Shown piece after piece: positions 35,060 through 50,300 of a DNA stretch of 64,000 nt. Below the pieces are notes generated by a model. It had not been told where the DNA came from, ran no database searches, and was given only the letters and a program-made list of their open reading frames with translations. The stretch covers positions 39,118,621 to 39,182,620 of the forward strand of contig NC_088711.1 in assembly GCF_963576615.1 (NCBI RefSeq). Direction: 5' to 3'. Both the position numbers and the translations under genes were made by a program. Position 1 is the stretch's first letter. The number at the start of each line of letters is the position of its first letter. The stretch comes from Watersipora subatra (Eukaryota > Bryozoa > Gymnolaemata > Cheilostomatida > Watersiporidae).

Positions 35060-36367
35060 TCACTCTAAATCCAGAGATAATGTTTCAGGTGTCTGGGATC
35101 GGTGTAGAGCTTTGGCAGCAAGGCCAGCTATCTGGTATAGGCTGATCGTCTTTCCGGCAATGTCCAACATCCAACCATTGCGGGCGGAAGAGTAATACCT
35201 ACAATTAAGACAACATTTTGTCTAAAATTCATCATAACTGAATCTGATAACGTCAAAAAATATTGGCTTTATAGTATAGTTATATATTTTAGTTTAGTTT
35301 CAATAGGCTTACTTTTTCAAAGGTCCATAGACAGATTCGTCTAATGGTTGAAGATGGTTGGTCACATGCGGCGGAAATATAAGAAGCACCACATTGATTT
35401 TTTTTGCCATTTCAATTGCTTCGTAGGACAAATTGCTTTGGTGTTTATCCAAAATCAACAACACTGGTGACTCCTTAAATGGTTTACTGAAGCTGATGAA
35501 ATGCGCAATTCACTTATTGAAGTTTGAAGCTGTCATCCAGCCACTCTCATGAACTAGCCCAAGACTGCCTGGTGGAGAGTTGGTGATATATGACTCCAGA
35601 TTACGGTCAGTTTTGTGTGGCCAGATAAATGTAGGTGGAATTGAATTTCCATCAACGCTTATGCAACAAACAAGGGTGACTAAGATGCCTCTTTCTCCAG
35701 AAGTAACCTGACCAACTTGCTTCATAGCTCTAAGGGCAATAACCTTTGGCGGTACATGAACTGTAGTTAAGTCAGTTTTGTCCATTTTGTAGATTCTGTT
35801 AGCAGTGAAATTGTTCTTGTCATGAATTTCTCAGAGATTTTCAAAAAACTTGTCAACTGTATGTTTGTTAAATGCTGTAGATCTGGCAAGGTTAGTTGCC
35901 TGCGGTTTCCTGAGAGATAATGCCGGATTCCGTTCCATAAACTTGAAAAACCAGTCTTTTTTTACAATTTTCTTTTCATTCCAGGACTGTGGGACAGTGA
36001 TATTTTTAGCAGATGCAAAAGAATATGCAAGGTGCCTTGCTTCTTCCATCGTCAATCCATGATTCACGTGAGCAGACGTTATCAAATATTCGACAAGCTT
36101 TGCTTCTGACGCAGTGTCAAAAACTTGGTGTGGAGCAACGTAGCCTATATGTTTTCTTTTACTAAATCTAGACAAAGCAGATTTGTTAACACCTGCATTT
36201 CTCGCTGCCTCTATCAAGCTAAAATTGTCCGCAGTCATTAAGTGAACAGCATACTGAAGCTTCTCGTTCGAATTTTTGTTACCTCTGTCAGTCTTCCTCT
36301 TGTAGCTTCTCAGCATGTTTTCTGCTGATCTGCAAGCAACACATTTGACATCTACACGTGGGCCCAT
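35060..36367 (-). pseudogene. pogo/jerky-like transposase, nonsense-inactivated
   Basis: Starting at 36367, the first 178 aa hold a psq-type helix-turn-helix (AARNAGVNKSALSRF) and a second DNA-binding segment of the CENP-B/Tc5 type. TGA at 35831-35833 interrupts the frame, which continues as EIHDKNNFTANRIYKMDK. A second TGA at 35510-35512 interrupts it again before VLLILDKHQSN and LQPLDESVYGPLKK. Exon 1 ends at a GTAAGC donor (35312). A likely second exon starts after TTAATTGTAG at 35198 (YYSSARNGWMLDIAGK). The catalytic MDE that families usually show reads MDK here. The frame itself is not shifted before the donor. Confidence 0.88.
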
Positions 36368-36979
36368 CTACATAACATTTACCTTACAGTAAAGAGATAA
36401 TACTACATGGAACATGATTGCAGTCAAATGGTGCACTACACTAGCAAGTTAATTATACATGGTATTGCATTAGGGGCAAGTTGAGACAGTGTCTCAACTT
36501 GCCCCACCAACGCTGTCTCAACTAGCCCCCTCACTTCTTTTGATGACTAAATTGCTCCAATTTAAAAATGCTTTTTAATTTAAATCTATAAATTTGGTGA
36601 TTTATGGTGAACATTTAAAACTAAAATGTGGCTAAGTTTCAGCTTTGTGATTCAAACTACTTTCTCAGAATTAAAAAATATCTGTCAATGGAAATATTTA
36701 GAAAAATTACTCAAAAATTGAAAATTTATTCTTACCTGAAGTAGAGTTATCCAATGTCTCTGTATCCAACATAGGTGACACCAACAGGAAGAGCCTTTTA
36801 TTGAGTAAAAAGGGCAACTCTCTAATATAAAGTAAACTAGAAATTATGGGACTGTCTCAACTTGCCCCTTGTCTCAACTAGCCCCACCTTCCCCTATATT
36901 AATAAACTTATACATGTACATCAGTGTACTGATATACTGTATATATATATACACAGTCCTGTTTACAGTTTTATAAATC

Positions 36980-37152
36980 TATTTGTGCAAAAGTTTATCC
37001 TAGTTCTCTGTATCATGTATACAAGTTCTTCTTTAATGTTAGGACATTTAGCAAAAGTTTATTTATGTATAAATATACATGATTAAACAACATTAAAGAT
37101 GCACTTGTATACATGATACAGAGAACTAGGATAAACTTTTGCATAAATAGAC
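36980..37152. repeat. Foldback repeat with 60-bp arms
   Basis: AAAGTTTATCCTAGTTCTCT then GTATCATGTATACAAGT at the left pairs with ACTTGTATACATGATACAGA then GAACTAGGATAAACTTT at the right. AATGTT and AACATT extend the inner ends. A diverged half copy lies near 37983-38020. Probably a MITE. Confidence 0.8.
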
Positions 37153-37186
37153 ATATGACTTATACATAGATGACTGCATACATGTA

Positions 37187-37480
37187 TACAGTCATACCTC
37201 GACATATGAAAAATTGGAGATAACGAGCAAAATTTTGCGGAAACTTCTGCCTTGAGATACAAGACAAATTTGTGATTTGAGATGCAACCATATGAGAGTT
37301 CTCGGTGCGCCCGCTAGGTGACTGAGCATACAAGAGTCTTCTTCCAAGAACAGCATTGCTCGGTCTTTCTCATTGGATCAGTTTGAAAAGGTTTTAGAAA
37401 GGCCGGATACAAGTGAGAGAGAGAGAGAAGCAAAAGAGACAAGCCGAAAGAAGATAATCACACATGAAAACAAAGACAAA
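37187..37480. mobile_element. mariner-type MITE end, TACAGTCATACCTCGA
   Basis: It begins TACAGTCATACCTCGACATA, a common mariner-type terminal sequence, followed by typical GAGATAACGAGCAAAATTTT and TTGAGATACAAGAC words. No matching right end was found, so it is probably truncated. Confidence 0.5.
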
Positions 37481-37544
37481 GGACAATAAAACCCGTGTAT
37501 GTCGGTCTATCCAAACCCACGAGTGGATGTTGGATGAAAGATCA

Positions 37545-37640
37545 CACCACACAAGATTTGAACTCTGACACATCCGGCTTAGCAGCCAGGCATGCTACCA
37601 TATTCACCACTCAAACATCTCTCACGGAACGCTGGACTGC
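37545..37640 (-). mobile_element. tRNA-like SINE head, antisense
   Basis: The reverse complement reads TGGTAGCATGCCTGGCTGCT...GAGTTCAAATC, resembling tRNA A and B boxes. Degraded. Confidence 0.45.
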
Positions 37641-38370
37641 CATGATACTAGTCACAACAATATTTCATGAATTCAATACAATCCAGCACATATAGCATGA
37701 GCAACTACACATCTAATACAACCCCTCCTAGACCAATCAGGCACGGAAGGGCAGTAATGGTGATGAGATATTTATGTTGGAGGCCCAATTACAAATTCCT
37801 TGGCACTCTCTTAATACTTCTAACCACTAAGCTGGCTTTGACAGAAAGAGTAATTAATACTAAAGTAATTAATACTAATTAATACAGCATGCTAGAGGCA
37901 ACAGAAATTAAATGTTGCAAAAATTTATTTCATGCTCGGTGTGAGAGAAAACTATCTCGGTAAAATATTAATGCATACACGACACAGAGAACTAGGCTGA
38001 ATTTTTGCATTATAAATAGATTTATAAAATGATATATAAATATCACAACAGATAACCCACATTGTCACTATCCAGCAAACTACTGGTTACAGAATGAGTG
38101 AGTGGGATATACACAAGTGCACAAATAACAATTTGGAATTGTCTCCGCAATTCTGAATAATAGGAAGTCTGAATTATTTTGGCCCATGAGATGCTGTTTA
38201 CTGAATTGAGCAATCGGACAAAGAAAACACTCATTAATAAAAATCTTATAAAAGTATATCATCATGCAACTCATTGCAATACAATAACAATAATAAACGA
38301 CATACTGCATAGTTTTAGTCGAACAACTTTAATAGCACCTTATAATATCATACCTAATATCATAATAATC

Positions 38371-41300
38371 CTAGCTAGGTGATGGGATTATAAACTTTAT
38401 GGTAACAAATATAATACAAGCAGTCGCCCATAGAGTCAAACCGATGAGCCAGGCAATATGCTTGAATGGAGAGACCGACTTATGATGTACATGCAACCCG
38501 AAGGTCTGACGGATTGTCTTTCTCGCGCAATAGACCAGAGCCACCGGTATAAAGTACTGCACCGCAGAGCCGGCGTATGAACCAGTTATACCAACTAGAA
38601 AATCAACTCGACTAGTTGCCACGGCAACAGCGATAGGCGGAAGCAGGACTAGAAATGGAAACGCAATTCTATCTATAAGAAAGTGATAAGTTTTGTCTGG
38701 TTTTAAGAAAAGGGTTTTCATGTTGTTACGAAGGGTAATACTAATAATAGGAAAGTTTGTACTCAACGTAAACACCGGGAATAATGCTAAAAAATATTGG
38801 AAAAAAGAAGGTGCAGGATTGTTAGGATCCGGGCAATGCCGAGGCTCAAAGGTCAATGTATAAAGCTCAGGTATGTTGGCAAAAGCAAAGACAGCGGTCA
38901 GCGAGAGCAAGGCGTAAAAAGAGAAGACAAGAATATAGTCTCCGGCTAGAAGTACTCCAAGACGGGACTTGTTACGAATAGGCGTGACAAGAGAGGGCAG
39001 TGAGTGGTGGCACATGAATGAGTAGACACAGACACCGAACAGATCAGGTACGTGAGCGAAGTCTGCAGTCTTTGCTACAACCTTTGGTCCACGCGATAGC
39101 TCCACCAGTGCCAACACAATCATCGATCCAAAGGCTACAACAATAATAAACCCACAATGTGAGTTGTCATGGAGCAATAGTAAGTTGGTTGGAGGGCCAG
39201 CATAGAGCTACCGGCTTTACGTAACCTTGTTTTCCCCGACAGGCTTGTACATACTAGCAAACAATGGGACTAGAGATTTAGAATATTTTGACTCCTTTGA
39301 ACTTTGAGATCACGAGAGGCAAACACTGAGGGAGGTCAGTATTGAACTGAACTGCTGTCTACCACATATGTTTGGAGGTAAAGTGTTTTGCATGCCCTAT
39401 TGAGCTTAAATGACAGTTTATAATCGCTTACAATTTTCCTGTTCATTCCGTTATATTGAAATGGATGCTGATACAAATTGAAGAATTCATGAATATTGTA
39501 TTGTAGAAACATATAAACATAATACAGGAACGAAATCCTTAAACACAATCATAAAAAAGGAAAATCAGCCACATACAATGCCAACTTTCTCTACTGAGCA
39601 TGCCTCTGTATTAGAATGGATGATCTTAACAACAGAAGTATTTGGTTTATTGCTTCGAGAGCCGCTACTTATATCACTAACCAGCTAGTAGTATCAACTA
39701 GTGTTTCATGTTTCATAATAATTAGATCAGAGAATAAATTTGAAAAAGTGCATTGATCATATTACAGTGGCGATCATCATGATGAGACCACCTAGTAATG
39801 TTTCGTGGTCTCTGTCTTTTATGGCATCAGCTCACAATCTTTATCATCTCAGACCAGACATATTATTCGTAGGAGGCTATTTATTGGTCACCCTTTTTAT
39901 CCTATCTTGTGATTTGCTATAGAGGCTGGCTAACTAAATATTAAGACTCTACTAATAGTCCAAAGGTCACCTATTTACTTTCATATAGTTGCCTGTAAAT
40001 TAGGCTAATTTAGTTGACAAATATAAACTTAGCCATTATAGGATTTTTTGTCAATATGTTACACTCAAAGCAGGCAAAAAAGGCAGATATTAGTTAATAT
40101 TTAATAATATTTATGTGTAAAACATCTTTAGCTTTTTATCGATATGCATATGGCCATAATTCATCTGAGAAACACTTAACTATGAATTAATAACAAATAA
40201 TGTAAGTATTTAAAGCATTCCATGATTAAGATCAGCACAATATGAGTGTGAGCTGCAGTCTGAGATAATTTATAAGGTAAACTGTGTTCGAGTAAACCAG
40301 CATATCCGAATAAATCTCACGTATCCTAATTATCTGGGAGTAGAACTTGAGATAGCCTCAGAACTTGAAAGATGTGAAGAGTCTGTTACGAGATACCAGG
40401 TTATCGATGTACAAAACACAACCTTTACAGCATTTCATCAAAATTTTTAGTTGAGGTAACGAGTTAGTTATTATTTGTCACCTCCAGAATCTCATGTTTA
40501 TCGTAACTTGCTATAATTATGTAATTCTAATTGAATTTGTTCATTTGATTGGAATTTGGCCTAAACTTCAAGGAGGTCAAACAATTAAGAGTCAAATTTA
40601 TATACAGTAGCGAGATCACTGGGTAAATTAAAGCTGTGTATATGATAACTGATTTCGATAATCTGATAATCGATATGATCAGATCAAAAGCTATTATAAT
40701 CTATGCAAATGAAACAACTGACCATACCTTCCTACTGTGTACATGCAAGATGACACAATTCTAAATTATTTGGGTGCCTGAAGGCCAGAGCACGGCATTA
40801 GGAACGCAGTTTTAATAGAAACAACAGCACAGCATTAGGAGCCCAGTCTACAGTATACGCTACAGTATATGCTACAGTATACCGCTAAGAGCCCAGGCTA
40901 TATAGACGTATTAGCACAAAAATAGGAGACCAGACTAGATAGAGGTACCAGTACAGCACTGGGAGGCGAGATATGACAGACAACAACACATCATTAGGTG
41001 CCCAGTCTAAATAGATGCAACAGCCCGGTTATGAGAGCCCAGGTTAATTGGAGGCAACAATTAAATAATCAGACTATTGAAAGTTCAAAAGGTCACAAGG
41101 AACTACTCACAGAACCAACGAAGAAAGGTGGTCAGTAGCTGGAGAGCTGTTGTTTTCTGTACATTGAAGAAGGTGAAAGGTCCTAGGCAGAGTGCAAAAA
41201 GGACCACACAAAGTCTGTAAGCTGTCATCCGACTGATGGATGTAACACCTGGGAAGCACTGAGTGGCATCTGTCAGAAGAGTGTCATTCCAACCCATAGA

Positions 41301-44300
41301 ACAGTTGGGATATGGGGGTTTGTACAGACTGAAAGCAAATCAAAAGTGAAGGAGAGCTTTTACTTGAATGAACTGAAATTTCAAAACATTAATGCCTAGC
41401 TTCAATTATACTTCTTGTATTTTAACACAATTATAAATCTACCAAACTTTGTGCAAATACTAAAAAAGAAATATATTTTAACAAAATTGACTGTCACTTT
41501 TTTAAAGATGAGCTTGCACAAATTTTAGTAAATTTTATTAAAAAGTATTTTATTAAAAATATTATTAAATTTTATAAAAATTATTATTTTTCTATTATAT
41601 GAGATTATTTTTATGTTTGAGGCGATCTGATTGCCAGGATGTTTCAAGACTAAAATCGATATAACTTGATCGTGAATAAAACGCTAAGATCAAGTAAAAG
41701 TGTGATTATGATGTCTATAGTTCAGAGATACCGACAGAATAAAAACCCGTAACCTTGCAATTTGAACGCAATAGCCGACATCGACTATCACAACGATAAC
41801 AACGTGTGACATCAGTTCGAATGTATTTTTCTTCTCGGCATTTGAACCGAGATAAACTTTTGTCAATTTTCATCTAGAAACATCCTGGCAGCCAGATCAC
41901 CTCAAACATCAAAAACAATCAGAAATTATAAAAAAGTACCGATAATTTTGGGTAAAAACTACTAAATTTTGTGTAAGTTCGTCTCAAACAGAGGTAAATT
42001 AGGTTACAATATAAACTTATGAATAGCAAGGAGCAGAATTAAGGGAAGTGAGTAGGTGTAGGAGGAGCAGTAGGTTTAACATCAAAGGTCTGGCTACAAA
42101 CACTAGCATTCCGTTTTTTCAGCCTCGCAGGTAATTAAACAAAAGGCAGTTGCAAGAATATGTGGCTCTAACATACAACTAGCTTTGACATACAAAGTAA
42201 AATCAGAATGGATTAACTTTGTATGATGATGTTTGATAGCACCCACCAGATGATGTCTCTGAGGGACTTGGGTACAGCAGCGGCGTAGATAGCCAGGTCT
42301 CCATAAAGATAGACTATTAGGCAGATATAGAACAACACCACCCCAACTGCAGAAAGAGAAGATAACTACTTGTACAGCGCTGGAAAGCTGCAGATGTGCA
42401 AAATAAACTTAACCCTTTGTTGGAAAACTAAAATTCTCATTTAAAACACAGTTACTCATTGTGAATTTAGTAAATAGTCATATAATATATATTTTATTAA
42501 TGCTCATTTGGTCCTGAATTTAATTATGTAGGTCAAACAACCGTAAAAGTATGTTTTCAAATGATTAAATAGGCTAAATTCTGAACATTTCATTATATTA
42601 ATGGTTGAGAGTAACAATCAGCACGAATATGATCACACCACATACATTTTTCTTTGCTTATTCTGAGCCATATACATGTATAAATGAAATGTTCAGAATT
42701 TAGCCTATGAAACCACTAAAAAACAATTTTTCCCGTGTTTGGTTCACAAATATGAAATCAGGGAAAAATGAGGATTAATATAATATATAATTTATGGCTA
42801 TTGACCAAATTCACAATTATTTACAATGCAGTGAATGAGAATTTTAGTTTTCCAGCAATTTACTACATCATTTTCCAGCTGAACAACCATGCTATTTTTG
42901 AAGTGAGATTAAATTTGATGACGTAGTCCAACTGCTGCACAAATGAAGGTCAGCACCGGCATTCAGGGTATGGACACCATGAAAATATGACTCATTTACT
43001 AGACAATACAGCCAAGCACCCTCAACTGAACAGAAGTTGAGCAATAACCCTCCAACTGGCCCTCACTGTAATGATAACAGCAATCTGGGGGCACCAGCAG
43101 GTTACATTCCATCTTACCAAATGTTTAGGATTTATAATGGTTCGTGGTTGATTCCCACTCCACAACTAGTTATCGGTTTAACATAAAAACAATCCTCCTT
43201 AAGAAATATAATGGTACAGGAAAGTGCTCACGAGATAAAACTGAAACAGCTGTTTGAACTGGCATAAAGCACAACCTTGCAAAACACAATTAATGAAAAG
43301 TAATGACTCATTGGTCACAATTATTTGCTTGACTAGTTATCAGTTACTTCCTGTCAATACTGATGGACAATTTAGCATGCTGGTCTCAGTATAGTGATCA
43401 ATACAGTTTCCGCACCTACAGCAGAGTCTATCGCATTTTTAAAAGTTAAAAATAAAATTTGACATATCAGGCAGGATGGAATTAGATGCATGAGGATTTA
43501 TTGAGGCAGGGGGGATGGTTCAGCGCTTCGACTACCAAAATTTAGCTTGAGATTCAAGTAGCACAGCGTTTATCAGAATTCATTATCTTGAAGAGAACGA
43601 ACTCTACAGGTACTCTGTTTGGTTAGAGTCGATTTGGTAATATAAATATCAGCTCCTAAATAAATATAATATAAAATACATTAAAATCCTAAATAAATAA
43701 CGGTGAGGCATAAGTAAAAATAGCAGCTCCTAAACAAACTACCATATTATGATGAATATCCCTCTTATCGAAACTATTTATGGAGTTCGCTCCAAATGAA
43801 CATACCTTTATTGAAGAAAAGAGAAACCATTTGACCCTGTAACACAAAAAAGACAACCCTTACAGACTACTGAAACAAGGACATCTTGATAAGGGTATAG
43901 ACTAGTGTTGGGCCGGTATCTAATTTATTGCCGGATCGGATATCCTTGCACATTTTTATCGGTTTTTCCGGTATCGGTATCCTCGGTATTTACCATCTTC
44001 GGTATCCTTTGCCAACTAAGAAAGTTCGGTATTGTGGGTACTATTGTTCGGTATGTGGTTATCAGTGTGTCTTTAAATGGTTTAAACTTTAAATCATAAC
44101 TGTCTCAAACAATTTTTATCGTTGTACAAAGAGTAGCCTGTGCAAAAAACATTCTTTAGTCAGCAGTATATTGTTACGGCAAAGAGACTCCTTGTTTTAG
44201 AAAGCCAAAAAAGAAAAGAAAGATGGAAATATAATTTTTATGGCAGATGTTTTTATTGTTTATTCTATTAAAAAATATAGTTATTGATACAAACTTTATG

Positions 44301-47300
44301 TATAATAAAGAACAGATAGATAATGGCAATGGGCTCTCTTTGTTAAATATACTGAAACAATTTAAAAAAATCTTACTATCACATATTGTAATCAGGTAAT
44401 GTAATCACATAATTATACGCAGTCCAATTAGAGTCCAGTCCCGTTAGAGTCTTTATACGTCCTCCCATCTGTGTAGAACTCCCAAACCTTCGAGGCTGGT
44501 GGCATTATAAATGTAACGTAATATAATAGTAGATACAGTAAGCGTGGAAATTTTCGTTGAATTTGTTCGCCAATGCGTGCTGAGATTGGCATGTTCGTCG
44601 TGAAGTGTTTTAAAAATCTCTCCGGATATCCGTATAACCATATACCGGTAGGCTTTTACGGATAAATACCGATCATATCAAACCGGCCGCGGATACCTAG
44701 CTGACACCGAAAATGATCGGTTTCCTCGGATACCGAGAATCCCTCGGTATCGGTAAGAGCGGATAACCCAATACCGGCCCAACACTAGTATAGACCTTCT
44801 CAAAATACATATACTTAACGAAGACACACAAATCAACCAAGCTTAAAAGTGGTTCACCGGAGGATTAAACTAAGAAATAAAATGCACACCTCAAATAAAC
44901 TTGCATATTTAATAATATACTTACCAGTTCCACCCTCTCCCTGATCATGAAATAGTCATCGGCTACAACAAAGTGAAAACAGTAAAGAGAGCAGTTCAAC
45001 TTAACCATACAGCTGACAGCACCGCTGACTACTATGGCTTCATACCTCTTCTAAGGGAAAGAGATGTCTAGCACGCGACATCCTACTTGTGTTGAGATTT
45101 TTATTAATCATGTTCCCCTGATGTACAAGTACTCTCACCCACTAACAATAATCTAACTAGTTTATGCTGTGAGAAAAAAAATTGTAGAAATTTTGTGAAC
45201 AGCCTTTCGGCTATTGAGACTCCACAATGAATATAGACTACGATAACTCAATTTATGCTCCATTCAAGTGTTATATTGGAGCCATATTCAGGTGTTGGAC
45301 ACTTATCAAGTCGGGCAACATTGACGAAATGAACTGACTTAAGCTACGGCCACACGTAATGATTTTTTTGTTCATTCTGATCGAAATCCCAAAATGAACG
45401 AAAAACAATTCGGCCAAAATTCGTAGAATTGTCAGAGCTGTGCATGCACACTGAAATCGTCGACGAAACGCTTTTAATTGGCTAAACAAATTATTAGCCG
45501 GCACGATTCTAACAGCTTTTGCAATTTATATAGTCTGAGGCACATAAAGCGACACGTAGGAAAATACTAACGCGATTTACCATAGTAAATACGATGCAAT
45601 TGAGTTGATTGCGCTAAAGATGGCAATTCTTTCTACAATGGAACTTTTGCTGCTAAAAGAATTGTTACTATTAAAAAAGAAACGATTTGTAGCCATGGTG
45701 TCCGAAAAATAGAGAATCAACAATAGCTCAATCTAGGCAGTTGCATCATATGTACTATGTCAAATTGCGCTGGTACTTTTATTGTGTCATAATACGTGTC
45801 TTGGACTATATAAATTGTAAAAGCTGCTAGAATCGTGCTCGCTAATAATTTGTTTAGCCAATTAAAAGCGTTTCGTCGACGATTTCGGTGTGCATGCACA
45901 GCTCAGACAATTCTGTGAATTTCAGCTGAATAATTCTGTTTTTCGTTCATTTCGTGATTTCGGTTAGAATGAACGAAAAAATCGTTACGGGTGGCCATAC
46001 TTTAACTCCATCTGTATTAGAATGAGGAACAAATAACTCCAAATGGTACTTGACCATCAACCACTTATTATGGATAATAGTACAGCTCTGGCAGCCTAGT
46101 GTGTCATGAAAGATCATCAGCTAATCCAACAAAGCCCAGAGAATAAGTACCTACACAGTTATTCTAAACATCTAAAAATGGTCGAATGGTGCAGACATTA
46201 GAGTGTCAGTCTACCAAGCCAAAGGTTGTGAGTTCGAATCCTATTGAAAGCAATCTTTTTTCTAATCTCAAACCATGTCTTCGGACAGACAGGCACAACT
46301 TTTAGCATAATAACGATTAGTAAGCAGGGCCCAGAGTAAAACATACCGATTGGTCCAGAGAGAAGCTGATCTGTGTCATTGATTGACTCATTGCTGCTGT
46401 TAGGTGTAACTAGCGGACTATCCTCAGACTCTTGGGCGGGCTTGATGCGCCTCCCGTACTGCAGCATAGCATTAGCACATGCCATGGACTCCAATATATA
46501 GGACACCGTCACATAACTGCAAAGGATGTACATTTGGCGTTGATTAGCAAGTATTTTAGAATCTTGAAATTTGTGTCATCTGTGAAAAATCCTCAAGTTG
46601 AGTCAGCTTTGTTACTCATAAACTTTTATCAAATGGTTCATGCTTGCGAAAGATGGAAACTACCCTTGCGAATGATGTGCAAGAAGGTGACGCGAAAGCT
46701 ATTCTATTATAAAGATTTTCCACACTTCTGTTGCTTTTATTTCAATTTGAGTAGTTCCGAATCTTCCAAATACCAAAATTCTTAACTGTTTTAACAAAAT
46801 GCCACCATTCATCCACAACATAGAAATGTCAATTCAAACACTTATGGCATGGTAACTCAACGTGCGCACAACTCCAACTCTACATCATGGAAACATGGTG
46901 ATCAAGCATGATAGGGCTGGCTAAACATAACAGCGTTGCATATGCAGTTTGAATATACGTCTTCATCTATTACTTCTGTATACACTGTTGTATGAAATTA
47001 AAGGACAAACACTATAATACTTTACTTTAAAAATAATAGAAACTTAATAAAAACTAATTTTTAAAGCAGTGGTGTGCATAAACTTGGAATCACATTGTTT
47101 TGTTCACTCTATATCGAATGGATCTTCCATTTGCTTTCTATTTTCCCGCCAATTATGATGCCATGCCAGATATTATATATCAATCTGATCAGCAGAAGAT
47201 GTGCTTTCAAACAATGCATTGATTGATTTAACACAATCATTTCTGAGTGATTTATATTAATCCTATTAAACAGATTAGCAATTTTATCTGGTCTTGTACG

Positions 47301-50300
47301 TAATCTGGTTATAACAGGCCAATAAAATACTAATGCTCAGCTCAAGACACCTTACCAGTCCTTCTGAAGACCAACAATAACCCAACGGCCCTTTTCAGGG
47401 CCACCAATTTGTATAAAAGAGTTTGCTTGTATCCTATTTTATCAATTTTCACTAACAACATTCATAGCCTGCAATAAGTCTGCCTTTCGGTAGATCCACC
47501 CCCAGCGATAAAAATCTGAGAATATTTTCGAATATTTGGCATCATCTTGTTCTTCAGAATTTTCCCTTTCAAATGATATATACATTGATGGTGTTGAGGC
47601 ACTTAACTCCAAAGAATTTCTTAGACAACAGCATATAAACATACATATTTGAAGATTTAACTGGTGATTCCAAGTTTATGCACACCACTTTATGTACCTG
47701 ATTTTAACTTTACAACGCTTAAACTGCTTAAACTTTATAAACATATTGTATTTATTTCATATTTTCATATTTTATAAGTAAATTGAATTATCTTCACTGA
47801 CTTTCAGTTTATATTTGAACTTAAGTCCCAGTAATTTAAACCAGAGAATGCACGAATGTAGCACCGATGTAATTTGGACTTCACCTGGTCTGAATATTCG
47901 TACTTGTGATTAACTGGGTTCGTTGTGAGAACGAAGTCACATGTTCATGAATGTATTTTATGTATAATTATAGATTTTTTTTATTAATCTTCTTATACTT
48001 TTTTGTTTTTCAACAAACGGTTTCAACAGCAAAGTACTGAAACCATGTGTACACTATTAGAACTAAAGCTTGTGTCCTGCAAGTTTGTCATCCCGTTGAT
48101 GTGCGAAACAAGGGACTTTTTAGCTGAATAAAAACAGAAGAGACAAAGTACCTGGTAAATCCAATGCAGCCAACAAGTATGAGACTGAGCAACCATCCGG
48201 CACTCTGAAATGCGCCGGGCATGGCGAGGGCACCCGTGCCAACTATGAGGTTGAACACGAAGATCATGCCAACCTGAAAATAAAACAAAGTGCAGTTGCA
48301 AAAGTAGACAGTCGGATGTCGGTAGGTCTCCACAGTCAACAATACGGGGCCTGCCTACAACCCCCCTCTCAGTTATACTAACAGTAGAGCCATTACAACT
48401 TTCATAACCTTCTATTACCATTACCTTTGCTCTTCTCAATTATGCACAATCATCTGTTAGGATTCTCCTTCACTATTGGTCAACAAATTGCTGCCAATGA
48501 GCATGTGCACTAGCTAATATATATACAGTATATATATATATACACACCTGTATGTACAGTCAAACTCGAATAACTCGCCATCGGTTAGCTCGACACGTGT
48601 TTAACTTGATCGGAATTGTTTTGGTCCGTTTGCTTTAGATAACTCGACCTCAACTTCGTTAACTCAAACAGTTTTTTGCCCAGCAGCTACCGAGACGGTT
48701 GTTATCGCTTTAGAATATCGCTTTATTCCAAGCCATCTTGAAATAAACCTCAATTTTTAGTAGTTCGAAGGCATCGTTATTGCCTTCATCGACAAAATAT
48801 TTTCATTAACAACTTCTTAAAATCTGGCTTTGTGGACCAAAGCTCTAACCTCGGCGCCACTCCGCCACCTTGTGATTTTACGGAATAATTGTGCCCATAA
48901 TGAGTAAACACGGTTGTCTCTCACAGCGCATGCGACTGTCAATGTACTAGTGTACTATAATATGTATTCTATATGCAATGCTGTATCAATACTAAAGGAC
49001 ATAAGCAAAGAGCATGAGCTACAAAGAGATAAACTCCTTTGATCTGTGTGATAAAGATGTGATGGCTATTTTGTCATCTGCTCAATTGCCTCGCAATCAA
49101 GCAGATGGCAATTTATATATATGTATACAATTTAGGTGGAATGGACGCCTTTGTGAACACTTAATGGAGTTTGCGAGAAATTTCAAAGTGCATGTCATTA
49201 CTTTTATCAATGTGAGAAGTATATTAAAAATAGTATTTTTACTGGCTGAAGTTTACTAATTTTTTGTAATTGCACATTTTATTTTTTGTGCTATTTTTGT
49301 CATAAAATTTACTTTCTTCTAACAAGTTCTCTAAAAAATCTGACAATTTAAAGTTTGTGAATTGTAAAGAGCCTGCTAAGTTGTCTTCTAGAGAAACCTA
49401 GTGATGAAAGCTTTTGTTCTCAAATCCGGTCCAGTGAAAAAGGTAATAAAATTCCAACTACTTAACAGTTGCAGCTAAATTTTATGTTATAAAAACAGGT
49501 AGCAATAAACTGACATCAATGTTTGAATCATTCAATAGCAATGCTTCCCTCACTGCAAATTACATGAAAATTCTTATTACATATCAATAGCAGTTACTAT
49601 GTGACAAAATATACATAAACTAACTCTCAGGTAACACAAAGCACATCCCGTGCGCTAAATGTATACAGATTTTATTCTCATGAGTGTGCCAACAAACAGC
49701 GATATAGGTAGGCCTACTATTTTGATAAATTTTTATTGATTAGTAATGAGCTTGAATAAATTCCTAAGTTTATAGAGGGAATGCAGTGACCGGCGACCAT
49801 TTCATTTTAACGGCTAAAATAAACATTTATTTTACTAAAATAACGACTGAGCGAAAACCAGAGTTATTTAATTGATTATACCCTAATTTGTGATGTTTTT
49901 TGACACAAATAGACGTTCAGAAAAGCAACCTGTTCTGTCTTGTCTGTTGAGCAATAGATTCGTAACCTTGCTTGTGAAGGTTAACAATCACAGCTCAACC
50001 GCTGTCTCCAAGCTGCTTAGCCATTTTTGCTGTGAAATTTTGATGTGAAAATATTTTAAATGAACAAGGAATGTACACTACCAAAAATATTTCTAATTAT
50101 AAGATAATCCCATGACTGACCCTAAGTAAAACCTAAAGACATACTTGCCTAACTAGATCCTTTGACGCCATTATATATGAGCATAAATAACTATTAACTT
50201 TCAATAATCAGACAGCCAGTTTTACATGCATCCAAGGAACTGTTTTGCAAGGTTTTGTTTTAGATAAATGTTTTTAAAGGAAGAAATCTGCTGAAGAATC

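Larger units (their letters stand above)
33923..36894 (-). mobile_element. pogo/Tigger-type DNA transposon, 2972 bp
   Basis: Perfect terminal inverted repeats GGGGAAGGTGGGGCTAGTTG and CAACTAGCCCCACCTTCCCC, flanked by TA duplications (33921-33922 and 36895-36896). Subterminal inverted copies of GTCTCAACTTGCCCC lie near 34110-34165 and 36480-36530. It encodes a pogo/jerky-like transposase on the minus strand, now interrupted by stop codons. Length, TA target and protein type all agree with the pogo branch of Tc1/mariner. Confidence 0.95.

Noticed and set aside
46176-46260. Functional tRNA gene
   Set aside because: A and B boxes are present, but the stems do not fold into a full cloverleaf and a shared SINE tail follows.
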